Assembly: GCF_036825535.1 (NCBI RefSeq)
Contig: NZ_CP098812.1
Coordinates: 2,852,001 to 2,916,000, forward strand
Direction: 5' to 3'
DNA length: 64,000 nt
Origin: Parasalinivibrio latis
Lineage (GTDB): Bacteria > Pseudomonadota > Gammaproteobacteria > Enterobacterales > Vibrionaceae
The notes under the pieces were generated by a model. The model searched no databases. It saw nothing but the letters and a program-made list of their open reading frames with translations, and had not been told where the DNA came from. Below, in pieces: positions 16,449 through 24,405 of the stretch. A program made the translations under genes and the position numbers. Numbering within the stretch: position 1 is the stretch's first letter; every line of letters starts with the position of its first letter.

Positions 16449-17369
16449 TCAGCTCATCGCTGCGTCGAGTACAGCGGTACCCAATTCATCAGGGTCAAAT
16501 TTTGCGATAAATGCATTGGCCCCAACACGCTGTACCATCGCTTCGTTGAACACACCACTGAGAGAGGAATGTAGAACTACGTGCAGCTGGCTTAAAGATG
16601 GATCCTTTCGGATTTCCGTTGTCAGTGTATATCCATCCATTTCAGGCATTTCGATATCTGAGATGACCATGGCGAGCTTGCTCTGTATATCACCCTCTTC
16701 GGCCATTTCTTTCAATATATTCAGTGCTTCGCGGCCATCTTTTGCCACAACCACTTCATAACCTACGCCTTCAACAGCCCGCTTAACTTGACGGCGAGCC
16801 ACACTGGAATCATCTGCGATAAGAACCAGTTTTGGTTGTTCGGGCGGAACTTCCTGGATTTTGGCCTGTACGTCTTCACTGATTTCTTCATTAACCGGCG
16901 AGATTTCGTTGAGAATTTTCTCTACATCAAGGATCTCTACCAATTCACCGTCTATCTCAGTCACAGCGGTCAGGTAATTAGATTTACCGGTACCGTCAGG
17001 AGGCGGAAGTATATGCTCCCAGTTCATATTGACGATTCGTTCAACCGAAGAAACCAAAAATGCCTGCACTGTTCGGTTAAATTCTGAGATGATCACAAAA
17101 CGGTTTTCAGGGTCATCAATCGGTCGGCCACCTGTTGCCAGGCTCATGTCAATGACCGACACTGTCTGGCCACGAATATGCGCAACACCCTTAACTAAAG
17201 GATGTAGGTTTGGCATCATAGTCAGTCGAGGACATTGAAGTACTTCTTTGACTTTAAATACGTTTATGCCATAACGTTGATTGCGCATTAGCTTAAAAGT
17301 CAGCAACTCAAGACGGTTTTGGCCCACAAGTTGCGTACGTTGGTTTACCGAGTCTAAAACGCCCGTCAT
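16449..17369 (-). CDS. cheV: Chemotaxis coupling protein CheV (CheW-receiver fusion)
   Basis: 306 residues from the ATG at 17369, which has GGAG 8 nt upstream and begins MTGVLDSVNQRTQLVGQNRLELLTF, the usual CheV start; an in-frame TTG at 17393 is less likely. The CheW-like domain (about 20-165) couples receptors to CheA. The receiver domain (about 180-300) has LVLIADDSSVARRQ, the phospho-acceptor in VISDIEMPEMDGY, and the lysine of AFIAKF. Divergent from flgA and upstream of cheR. Confidence 0.97.
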   Translation of the reverse strand: MTGVLDSVNQRTQLVGQNRLELLTFKLMRNQRYGINVFKVKEVLQCPRLTMMPNLHPLVKGVAHIRGQTVSVIDMSLATGGRPIDDPENRFVIISEFNRTVQAFLVSSVERIVNMNWEHILPPPDGTGKSNYLTAVTEIDGELVEILDVEKILNEISPVNEEISEDVQAKIQEVPPEQPKLVLIADDSSVARRQVKRAVEGVGYEVVVAKDGREALNILKEMAEEGDIQSKLAMVISDIEMPEMDGYTLTTEIRKDPSLSQLHVVLHSSLSGVFNEAMVQRVGANAFIAKFDPDELGTAVLDAAMS

Positions 17370-17504
17370 ACCTGAAACTCCATCGTCTATCAAAGGATTG
17401 GTAGCGTGGTGCCGGGCTCAGGATACCCAGTACCGTAACCTTGGTTTTTAAGCCCTGTCGTCTGACTGCGACACTTGTTTTACCTTCAAGGTAGTCTGTT
17501 GATT

Positions 17505-18203
17505 ATGAACGTTCTTCGCAAAGCCTGCATTATTATCGGCACCTTTTTTTCTTCCTTGAGCCCAAATTGGGCCTTCGCTTACACCGACCCACTGCTGGCA
17601 GTACGTCAAGTTGCAGAGGATTTTGTCAGCGGTGTTGTAGAAAAACCAGCGCTTGGAAAACTGAGAATTGAAGCCGGTTACATCGATCCCAGACTACGCC
17701 TGACCATCTGTCCGACACAGTTGAACGCCACCATTCCCGGTAAACAAAAACTGAATTCTACCGTAACTGTCCAGGTAACCTGCCCCGACCACAACTGGCA
17801 GGTTTACGTCCCCGTAGCTATTAAGCTCTTCACACCGGTTGTCGTAGCAAAGCGGCCATTGGACCGCGGCATGATATTGCTGGCGGATGATTTATCCATC
17901 CAATTGGTAGAGAGCCGTTTACAGCGGGGCCAAAGTTTTGATGACATCAGTGACATTTCCGGGGCAAGGACAAAGAGATCCATTGGTATGGGTCAACCGA
18001 TATCCGGGTTCGATATCTGCGTTGTTTGCCGAAATGATGAAGTCATTATCAATGCCAGCGGCGATGGGCTGAATATTATCACCAAAGGTACAGCGCTCAG
18101 TGATGGTGGGATTGGGGAACAAATTAAAGTTCGAAACAACCGTTCGCGCAGAATTGTCGATGCTATTGTGACGGGCATCGGCGAAGTATCGGTTAATTTT
18201 TAA
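17505..18203 (+). CDS. flgA: Flagellar P-ring assembly chaperone FlgA
   Basis: 232 residues from the ATG at 17505 (AAGG about 12 nt upstream); a TTG 10 codons earlier is unlikely. A signal peptide (hydrophobic ACIIIGTFFSSLSPNWAFA, cut before YTDP) sends it to the periplasm, where FlgA helps FlgI form the P ring. The SAF/FlgA domain in the second half has PVVVAKRPLDRGMILLADDLSI and ends GDGLNIITKGTALSDGGIGEQIKVRNNRSRRIVDAIVTGIGEVSVNF, the classical FlgA C-terminus. Divergent from cheV and followed by flgM. Confidence 0.96.
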   Translation: MNVLRKACIIIGTFFSSLSPNWAFAYTDPLLAVRQVAEDFVSGVVEKPALGKLRIEAGYIDPRLRLTICPTQLNATIPGKQKLNSTVTVQVTCPDHNWQVYVPVAIKLFTPVVVAKRPLDRGMILLADDLSIQLVESRLQRGQSFDDISDISGARTKRSIGMGQPISGFDICVVCRNDEVIINASGDGLNIITKGTALSDGGIGEQIKVRNNRSRRIVDAIVTGIGEVSVNF

Positions 18204-18222
18204 CAATATGCGGTTTATTTGC

Positions 18223-18249
18223 TAAAGTTGAGACAAGCGTGGCCGATAT
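18223..18249 (+). promoter_or_regulatory. Sigma-28 (FliA) promoter of flgMN
   Basis: TAAA (18223-18226), exactly 15 nt, then GCCGATAT (18242-18249), one base off the sigma-28 consensus GCCGATAA. It lies 42 nt upstream of the flgM ATG, so flgMN can be made late from FliA as well as by read-through from flgA. Confidence 0.75.
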
Positions 18250-18291
18250 CACGGTTAACTAAGATCTAACCTCTTGCAAAGGCACCTTACT

Positions 18292-18606
18292 ATGCCAGGA
18301 ATTAATCAGCTTAGACCCGGCCAGACTTATGTGACATCCAAAACGAACCAGGATTCAGCACGGTCCGGCTCGGTGTCACGCGAGTCCCCAGAGAGCCCCC
18401 GCAGCAAAGGGGATTCCGTATCACTGAGCAGTGAAGGACGGGCTATTGGACAAATGCAGAATCAACTTGCAAGTGAGCCACAATTTGACTCGGCAAAAGT
18501 AGCCCGGATCAAACAGGCTATCGCTGACGGTTCTTATTCTATTGATGCAGACAAGCTGGCCTCGAACATCATGAAGTTTGAAGACGAGCTAAAAGATATT
18601 CGATAG
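18292..18606 (+). CDS. flgM: Anti-sigma-28 factor FlgM
   Basis: 104 residues from the ATG at 18292 (AAAGG upstream); a TTG 6 codons earlier is less likely. FlgM binds FliA until the hook is complete, then is exported. MPGINQLRPGQ is a common FlgM opening. The middle is polar and probably disordered (SARSGSVSRESPESPRSKGDS). The C-terminal sigma-binding helices contain DSAKVARIKQAIADGSYSIDADKLASNIMKFEDEL, the most conserved FlgM segment. Own sigma-28 promoter; flgN follows after 28 nt. Confidence 0.96.
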   Translation: MPGINQLRPGQTYVTSKTNQDSARSGSVSRESPESPRSKGDSVSLSSEGRAIGQMQNQLASEPQFDSAKVARIKQAIADGSYSIDADKLASNIMKFEDELKDIR

Positions 18607-18634
18607 TCGGTAAAAATTTAGTTCTGTAGACAGT

Positions 18635-19066
18635 ATGACAAAAGAAACCATTACAGCACTTCTCACCAGGCAAACCGACAATATTGCCGGCTTGGTAGAG
18701 CTATTAAGAAAAGAAACTGAAGCCATCGCGTCCCGCGATTCCGGACGTATCCAGTTAGCAGCCAATGAGAAATTAGATCAAATCCTGAAAGTACAGGCTA
18801 CTGACAAAGAACTGGCAACTGTTCCTGGTTTCAGGGAGCTACTTTCTGATCCTGACATTGCCGAAAAAGTGGGGGCTATCCAGTCAGCCATGGCTCAGTG
18901 CAAAGTACTGAATGAAGAAAATGGAAAAGCGCTTCAACGTGCTCAACTTAGCATGCATAAGCTTCGCAACTTGTTCCAGCAAGCGATGAAAGATCACGAA
19001 ATGACCTACACTAACGAAGGGGTAGCGTCAGGCCGTAAAACATTGGGCACTAACATCAAAGCCTGA
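18635..19066 (+). CDS. flgN: Flagellar export chaperone FlgN
   Basis: 143 residues, helical and rich in charged residues and leucines, with no signal peptide. FlgN-family chaperones bind the C-termini of FlgK and FlgL in the cytoplasm before export. The sequence MTKETITALLTRQTDNIAGLVELLRKETEAIASRD resembles the FlgN opening (LxxLLxxExxAL). Identification rests partly on position after flgM, as in other gammaproteobacteria. Confidence 0.9.
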   Translation: MTKETITALLTRQTDNIAGLVELLRKETEAIASRDSGRIQLAANEKLDQILKVQATDKELATVPGFRELLSDPDIAEKVGAIQSAMAQCKVLNEENGKALQRAQLSMHKLRNLFQQAMKDHEMTYTNEGVASGRKTLGTNIKA

Positions 19067-19084
19067 TTTTCTGACTCTCCATAC

Positions 19085-19115
19085 AAAAAACGGACTTGCT
19101 GCAACAGCAAATCCG
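19085..19115 (-). terminator. Terminator of flgO-flgP
   Basis: GGACTTGCTG/CAGCAAATCC stem with a 3-nt loop; on the minus strand it is followed by GTTTTTTG. It lies 30 nt beyond the flgP stop. On the plus strand there is no T-run, so it serves flgN poorly. Confidence 0.75.
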
Positions 19116-19144
19116 CCTCGGTAATCTATTAGCAAACAAAGCTA

Positions 19145-19573
19145 TTAATAGATAATCTGTTCGTTTCTGGGCACATTGTAAGATTCTCCAAAACTTTTCA
19201 TTTTGGTCATCTTTTTCAGATCCAGACGCATTTCCGTTACGTAGCTGTCGCCAACCGGGTAGCTGCGCACAACCTCTGCGCCACGAATGATGCCATCGAC
19301 AGCGCCGTTGCTCCGATCCTCTCCCAGACTTTGATCATCTACACCGGTCAGGCCACTGATTCTCAAGCCATACACCTGCTCGGCCAGTTCACGATAAGCC
19401 TCTACTTTTGAAGCACGCATCGCACGAACTCGTCTCTCTTCATCAGTATCACCACGCTGGGTACTGATCGATGCTGTACCAACTGCGGTGATAATCTCGT
19501 CCTTTCGCATTTCGGTCAGTGGCTGGCAGGCCGATACGAAAAGCACCAACAGTGTCATAAACCAAACTTTCAT
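19145..19573 (-). CDS. flgP: Outer-membrane flagellar lipoprotein FlgP
   Basis: 142 residues. The N-terminus MKVWFMTLLVLFVSACQPL has a lipobox (VSAC), so it is a lipoprotein. The rest (GTASISTQRGDTDEERRVRAMRASKVEAYRELAEQVYGLRI) is the LPP20/FlgP pattern seen in vibrio FlgP, required for stable outer-membrane disc structures around the polar flagellum. It follows flgO by 9 nt in one unit ended by the hairpin at 19085-19115. Confidence 0.93.
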   Translation of the reverse strand: MKVWFMTLLVLFVSACQPLTEMRKDEIITAVGTASISTQRGDTDEERRVRAMRASKVEAYRELAEQVYGLRISGLTGVDDQSLGEDRSNGAVDGIIRGAEVVRSYPVGDSYVTEMRLDLKKMTKMKSFGESYNVPRNEQIIY

Positions 19574-19582
19574 TCAGTTCTC

Positions 19583-20215
19583 CTAAGGTTTCAGCACAAC
19601 GGTTTCGCGAGGGATTGTCTGGTCGTCATCACGGATAATGACCCCATTAGCCATACGAACTTTATTTAGGGTATCAATATCACGACCTATGCGGTCTGAC
19701 GGCAAGAAGCCTTGCGCAGATGCCACAACAACACGAGACCTCAGGCCGATGATACGGGCATTGATCAACACGCCACCACTTTGCCTCAGCATGGTGCCAG
19801 TCAGGACAAAATCAACTTCCTGCTGGGAAGCCAACTGACGCCAGTCCCTGCTGAGGGAAAAATCACCGTCTTCCGTCACTTTAATCGTTCCGGTGGTTTT
19901 GTAATCCACTACGGTGTAGCCGCGTTTTTGCATCTGGTAAATAAACCCCTCGGTCACCGTGTTCCCAAGCCAGTTGGTTTCTTCCAGATGTTGCACGTCC
20001 ACAAAAGAGGTAATGGCTACAGGCGTACGCGGTGTCAAATAGTTGTTGGACTCCACCAACTGCTCTGCCATGTTCTCGATAAAGAAGTCAATCGTATGAC
20101 GCGGATTCATCTCAAGGGTATACCGCGTACCCGAATAAGGTTCTTTACCGTTATAAATTGGCTGGCCACATGACACGACAGATAACGCCAACAAAAGTAC
20201 GATGCTGATTCTCAT
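19583..20215 (-). CDS. flgO: Outer-membrane flagellar lipoprotein FlgO
   Basis: 210 residues with a lipoprotein signal (LLLALSVVSC, Cys near 17). The FlgO domain covers about 35-190: FFIENMAEQLVESNNYLTPRTPVAITSFVDVQHLEETNWLGNTVTEGFIYQMQKRGYTVVDYK, then DFVLTGTMLRQSGGVLINARIIGL. FlgO works with FlgP in the outer-membrane rings of vibrio polar flagella. Divergent from flgT. Confidence 0.94.
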   Translation of the reverse strand: MRISIVLLLALSVVSCGQPIYNGKEPYSGTRYTLEMNPRHTIDFFIENMAEQLVESNNYLTPRTPVAITSFVDVQHLEETNWLGNTVTEGFIYQMQKRGYTVVDYKTTGTIKVTEDGDFSLSRDWRQLASQQEVDFVLTGTMLRQSGGVLINARIIGLRSRVVVASAQGFLPSDRIGRDIDTLNKVRMANGVIIRDDDQTIPRETVVLKP

Positions 20216-20397
20216 GCTTCCCGCTCCGCTCTCTGCGGCTGATTAAGTCTTGTTCTCTATGTTGAACAGACCAGATGTTTTTACGAAAAGGAACGCAAAT
20301 TGCATTCAAAACAATATGTATTGGTACACTGTAGATGCGGCAAAACATATCGCTGCAATACAGTTAAGCAAATTCCATACCCATGAAGAGCAAAACA

Positions 20398-21543
20398 ATG
20401 AAAAAATATCTCCTCACCCTGCTTTCCGGGATAGCTTTCATGACGGTAGCAACTCAGCCCGTGAGTGCAGCCTGGTATGAAGTGACTGGAGCCTCACCTG
20501 TATTGAAAAGCGAGGTAGATGCGCGTCAACGCGCAATGGAAGATGCATTGTATCAGGCCACTACTTTTTCAGGTGCCGACCTTGGCAGCCTAAAAGATCT
20601 TTACCCATACCTTAAAGATATCAAACGGGATTACCGGTTCAGCGGCAACGAAATAAGGCATATAGAGGTACTGAAACAAGAAATCTCCCGGGGAGTGTTT
20701 TACCTAAGGGCTCGCATTGATATCTACCCGGCGGCAAATGGTTGCCACATCAGCCAGTACCGTAAAGGCGTACTACTCAGCCGGTTTGATATTGTTTCCC
20801 CCCAACAGGCCAGCCTGGGAAGCATCTATCAATTTGGGGATGACTTTACCGTGCTGTTGAAGCGACAGCTTGAAACTGGGGCTCAAAGTTTTGTCGTTAC
20901 AGGCATCACCGATGTAAATGTTAACCCCGGTCAGCCGCAGGAAGCCACCATGGTGGCTGAAGACAACGATGCGCAATTTATTGTGACAGGAGAGATCACT
21001 GACCTCTCAGCAACTCTAGAACAGAGAACTCTCGGCAAAGATCAGGTGAACCGGCAACTTGCTATTGTCATTAATGTTATTGATGGCCGAACCGGCGACG
21101 TGGTTTACACCCACAATTACCGGGATATTGCTCTTTGGCCGTTTGACAGGTTCAGTCAGGTAGATACGATGACTGCCCGTTTCTGGCAATCACCGTATGG
21201 GGATATGGCCCGCCGTATGAGCCGCACTATTCTTCTGGATCTGGAGTCAGCTCTCTCTTGCCGGGCAACTTACCCTTCCATTATTAACATTCGCGGTCAG
21301 AGTGCAGAAATTAACGTGGGTCGAATCCATGGCGCTAAACAGGGTGATGAATTACAACTTTGGCACAGCTCATCCTTTGTCGATCAAAACGGTATACCGA
21401 GAAGCAGGCTGGTAAAGAGTGATATGAACCTTCGGGTTACACGTGTATACGACACCACGTCTGAAGTCTTGGTTGAACAGCCAGAATTAGCAAATAGCAT
21501 CCAAATTGGCGACTTGGTAACCAAACAGCTCAAGAAAAAATAG
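20398..21543 (+). CDS. flgT: Flagellar H-ring assembly protein FlgT
   Basis: 381 residues from the ATG at 20398 (GAAGAG 9 nt upstream); an ATG 5 codons earlier lacks a ribosome site. The signal peptide KYLLTLLSGIAFMTVATQPVSA is cut before AWYEVTG. The mature chain starts WYEVTGASPVLKSEVDARQRAMEDAL, the FlgT N-terminal domain. The middle part (GEITDLSATL...LAIVINVIDGRTGDVVYTHNYRD) is a TolB-like fold. The C-terminus holds the small barrel domain. FlgT builds the H ring around the LP ring and supports MotX/MotY in vibrio motors. Confidence 0.95.
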   Translation: MKKYLLTLLSGIAFMTVATQPVSAAWYEVTGASPVLKSEVDARQRAMEDALYQATTFSGADLGSLKDLYPYLKDIKRDYRFSGNEIRHIEVLKQEISRGVFYLRARIDIYPAANGCHISQYRKGVLLSRFDIVSPQQASLGSIYQFGDDFTVLLKRQLETGAQSFVVTGITDVNVNPGQPQEATMVAEDNDAQFIVTGEITDLSATLEQRTLGKDQVNRQLAIVINVIDGRTGDVVYTHNYRDIALWPFDRFSQVDTMTARFWQSPYGDMARRMSRTILLDLESALSCRATYPSIINIRGQSAEINVGRIHGAKQGDELQLWHSSSFVDQNGIPRSRLVKSDMNLRVTRVYDTTSEVLVEQPELANSIQIGDLVTKQLKKK

Positions 21544-21549
21544 GAAGTA

Positions 21550-21578
21550 GTTAAAACTCCTCTTCTTTTCTGTATAAT
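21550..21578 (+). promoter_or_regulatory. Promoter of tRNA-Arg
   Basis: TATAAT at 21573-21578 with TTAAAA 16 nt upstream. Transcription would start a few bases before the tRNA 5' end at 21589. Confidence 0.6.
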
Positions 21579-21588
21579 CGGCGACTGT

Positions 21589-21664
<76 letters not shown>

Positions 21665-21978
21665 TTTCTAACCTTCCCTTTTCGCACGATTGCATCAAAC
21701 CCTCAGTCCTCACTTATATCGAACGTCTAACCGTTCTTGGTTTTTATTCGGCGATTTATTCAATGGCTAACCGATGAATTGTTTTCGGTGCCGGGTAGTA
21801 CCAGTTCTTTCAATGCTCTTGTAAACATTAATGAGAATGAATAACGAGTTGACAGCATTCGCGCAAATCATCCGAATGATATTGGTTATTGGGTGTGCGT
21901 GGAACGAGGAAAGACGGAGTTGGATTTGATCAAATTGTAATCCGCCCAGCAAGAATTCCGGGCGGCTTGTGTAATTTG
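21665..21978. other. Non-coding gap after the tRNA
   Basis: 314 bp without a gene that I can support. The only structure I see is the candidate terminator of the DUF2057 gene near 21942-21972. No duplicate of the tRNA 3' end is visible. Confidence 0.5.
21942..21972 (-). terminator. Probable terminator of the DUF2057 gene
   Basis: CCGCCC/GGGCGG stem with a 12-nt loop just past the stop codon on the minus strand, followed by ATTACAATTTG. The T-run is interrupted, so confidence is moderate. Confidence 0.5.
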
Positions 21979-22680
21979 TTAACCGTTAATGTTGTCCATT
22001 GCCCAAAGCATAAATGCTTTTTTATCTTCAACAGGAAGATCGAGGAAAGCTTTTTTCAAAAGCTGGGTTTCAAAAGAGCCATCAGACTTAATTTCCGGAC
22101 TCGTATTTGTTTTTACTGCAGGGGTGGCTTTTACAGTATTCGTTGAAACAACTGGCTTTTTATTTTCTGCAGCTTTGTTTACTGCCAACGCTTCAGCTTC
22201 AGTGTTGAAATTGTAGTTGTGTGCTTGGTTATATGTATCAAGCTCTTTTTCATAATTTCGGGTAATACCTTTTCCTGGCATCAGTACACCTTGGTGAACT
22301 GCAAACGTTTTTCCTACGCTATCTTTAACAACCACTTCAGGGTTAAGTTCAAACTCTTTGGCTTGATCTTGTCTAGTGATAATTTGTGAAGGTTCTACCA
22401 ACAATTCTTTGTTATTTGCATCAAATGTTAATACCACAGGGTATGAACGGAATTTGTCAAACTCAGCCTGATGTTGAACCAATTTGGAAACACGAACCAC
22501 GATTTGGTTCGTCCCGTTTTCCAGGTCAATTTCACTCCTTTTCCCCAGAGTAAAACCAAGCTCTTCCCCATTGATAATCATTGGTTCGAGGTCCTGGTGC
22601 AGCTTCACCGTAACCGCAGCGTAAGAACTCATAGAACCAAGAAGAATACCGGCAAGTGCCACGATTTTGATGAGCTTCAT
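21979..22680 (-). CDS. DUF2057 family periplasmic protein (YccT-like)
   Basis: 233 residues with a clear signal peptide (MKLIKIVALAGILLGSMSSYA, cut before AVTVKL). The mature N-terminus ...LEPMIINGEEL and the following QIVVRVSKLVQ fit DUF2057, whose E. coli member YccT is a periplasmic protein. The C-terminal third is rich in A, K, T and V (a probable linker), followed by a short helical end FETQLLKKAFLDLPVEDKKAFMLWAMDN. It follows the porin in the same direction but has the porin terminator in front, so it probably has its own weak promoter. Family likely; function unknown here. Confidence 0.8.
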   Translation of the reverse strand: MKLIKIVALAGILLGSMSSYAAVTVKLHQDLEPMIINGEELGFTLGKRSEIDLENGTNQIVVRVSKLVQHQAEFDKFRSYPVVLTFDANNKELLVEPSQIITRQDQAKEFELNPEVVVKDSVGKTFAVHQGVLMPGKGITRNYEKELDTYNQAHNYNFNTEAEALAVNKAAENKKPVVSTNTVKATPAVKTNTSPEIKSDGSFETQLLKKAFLDLPVEDKKAFMLWAMDNING

Positions 22681-22699
22681 TATAATTTACCTCTTTTAG

Positions 22700-22729
22700 C
22701 AAAAAAGCGAGCATCCCAAGATGCTCGCT
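22700..22729 (-). terminator. Terminator of the porin gene
   Basis: AGCGAGCAT/ATGCTCGCT stem (22706-22714 with 22721-22729) and a T6 run on the minus strand, 28 nt beyond the porin stop codon. Confidence 0.9.
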
Positions 22730-22756
22730 ATATCGTTGTTTTTCCAACTCAAAGAA

Positions 22757-23830
22757 TTAGAAGTAGTACTCAGCACCCAGCAGGACGTTAGTACCGTCAC
22801 CTTCTTTGTCATCACCCTTCATATCGTAGCTACGGATGTCCATGTAGAGGTAGCTGCTAGGAAGCAGGTAACCCAGGCGACCGGTGATAGCGGTTGAACC
22901 GTCGTCATCACCCTTAGAAGAGTCTGAAGTTGCTGCATAACCTGCCTTCAGAACCCACTGACCGTTGATGATGTACTGAGCGGTTGCAGAGTAAGCATCC
23001 TGGTCGTTATCGGTGAGGTCATTTTGCATCGCTTTCCAAGCAGCTGTCAGAGTTACGTCACCCAGGAACAGGCTACCACCGACGATAGAGTAAGAAACAT
23101 CGCCACCCTTTGCATCAGGGTCTGCAGGAGTACACTTAGTGCCATCTGGCTCAGCTGGATCAAGCTCACACTTAGCTGCTACAGGAGCATCGTATTTACC
23201 CTGACCATAGTAGCCTGCATGAACACTGAATACCTTGTTGGTGTAAGATGTAGCAAAGCTGTATACCATCGCATCGTTAGTAGTATCCATGCCACTCAGA
23301 GTAGCCTGGAAGTTGATACCGCCAAAGTTTGCAGAATCGAAACGAATAGTGTCGTTGGCACGGTCTTGGTAGCTGGCATCAATGGTGTTGTGCCAGTCAA
23401 ATACGTTACCCAGACCAGGGTTTGAGTGTGGCCAGTCAACATAGTTGTACGCAGCTACCAGCTGGCGACCGAACTTCAGTTGACCAACGCCGTCGAAATC
23501 AAAACCGAACCAAGTATCACGGCCACCGAATGCACCCATGCCATCGCCGTTACCACCACGGTTCCAAGCGTTGCCAGTTTCCATTTGGTAGATAAAGTTA
23601 GGTTCGAAGTTGTCAAACTCAACAGTACCTTTGATACCGATACGTGATTCGATTTCAACGACGGTGTTGTTATCTTTTGCTTCTGGGTTGTTCAACTGCA
23701 GGCTACCTGCTGCTTGACCGTAAAGCTGTACAGCTTGGCCGTGCAGTTCGATTGCTGCGTTTGCAGAACCAGCCATCGCTGCTACTGCTACTGCTGCGCT
23801 CAGAAGTGAACGCTTAAACATTTTCTCCAT
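22757..23830 (-). CDS. General porin (Gram-negative trimeric porin, OmpU/OmpC type)
   Basis: 357 residues. The signal peptide SLLSAAVAVAAMAGSANA is cut before AIELHGQAVQLYGQ. The chain has many alternating amphipathic strands, a periodic D/N-rich loop pattern, GRDTWFGFDFDGVGQLKFGRQL (the loop 2/3 region of porins), and a C-terminal aromatic residue (NVLLGAEYYF), the BAM recognition signal. An acidic loop near 220-240 contains two Cys (KCELDPAEPDGTKCTP), which could form a disulfide. AAGGAG precedes the ATG at 23830. Long 5' leader, hence probably post-transcriptionally controlled (inference). Confidence 0.93.
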   Translation of the reverse strand: MEKMFKRSLLSAAVAVAAMAGSANAAIELHGQAVQLYGQAAGSLQLNNPEAKDNNTVVEIESRIGIKGTVEFDNFEPNFIYQMETGNAWNRGGNGDGMGAFGGRDTWFGFDFDGVGQLKFGRQLVAAYNYVDWPHSNPGLGNVFDWHNTIDASYQDRANDTIRFDSANFGGINFQATLSGMDTTNDAMVYSFATSYTNKVFSVHAGYYGQGKYDAPVAAKCELDPAEPDGTKCTPADPDAKGGDVSYSIVGGSLFLGDVTLTAAWKAMQNDLTDNDQDAYSATAQYIINGQWVLKAGYAATSDSSKGDDDGSTAITGRLGYLLPSSYLYMDIRSYDMKGDDKEGDGTNVLLGAEYYF

Positions 23831-23858
23831 GGATAACTCCTTAAAAAGTGTAAAAGTA

Positions 23859-23892
23859 CCTGTCTGCTTTAGTGGCCGCCGAAGCGGACAGG
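23859..23892. repeat. Hairpin in the porin leader
   Basis: CCTGTC and GACAGG arms, plus an inner GCTT/AAGC, enclose a loop of about 12 nt. On the plus strand the mismatch between the arms is a U-G wobble; on the minus strand it is a C-A mismatch. It starts 29 nt upstream of the porin ATG. Confidence 0.55.
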
Positions 23893-24352
23893 ATTGGTTA
23901 GAAGTTTGTGTTTAAATGCAGGTACAACTTTACCTACTTTTTTTATTTCGAAAAGATAGTGATGTGTAATTCTTGAGGTAGTTCAAATGATTGAATAAAA
24001 AATTTTATATTATTGATTTTAAAGGCATTTATTGAGATAGTTTTTGCTGATTTATAAATATCACAAATAATTTGTCCATTTTTTGCGACTAAAATCTCAT
24101 TATAGAAAGGAACAAACCAAGGGGAATCTTTGTCTGTGTGTGGATGAGGTCACGAAAGAAGAGCTAGATGCAGAGAACGAACAGTAAAAGCGAGAAAACT
24201 ATGCACGAAAAATCATCACCCACGCTTATTCGTTATGCTTCTCAAAGATTAAATTTCATTATTTCATAAAGATAAATTAACAGTTTTGTTTTTCAACTTT
24301 ACGCATAGTATTGACACCTCTTTTTTCTCTTCATGAATTAATAAGATTTCGG

Positions 24353-24380
24353 TCACAAAAAAAGCCGGCATGCCGGCTTT
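24353..24380 (-). terminator. Terminator of gltX
   Basis: The 20-bp palindrome AAAGCCGGCATGCCGGCTTT is followed on the minus strand by a T-run ending TTTGTG. It lies 26 nt past the gltX stop codon. Confidence 0.9.
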
Positions 24381-24405
24381 TGGATTTTGCATTGATAGGA
24401 AATCT

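Larger units (their letters stand above)
23831..24405. other. Long AT-rich region upstream of the porin
   Basis: 575 bp without a supported gene. On the minus strand a TATAAT (24104-24099) may be the porin -10, giving a leader of about 260 nt; its -35 is not convincing. The region also holds the hairpin at 23859-23892 and the gltX terminator at 24353-24380. A short inverted repeat AGGTA-CAACTT-TACCT near 23920 is followed on the plus strand by a T-run. Confidence 0.5.
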
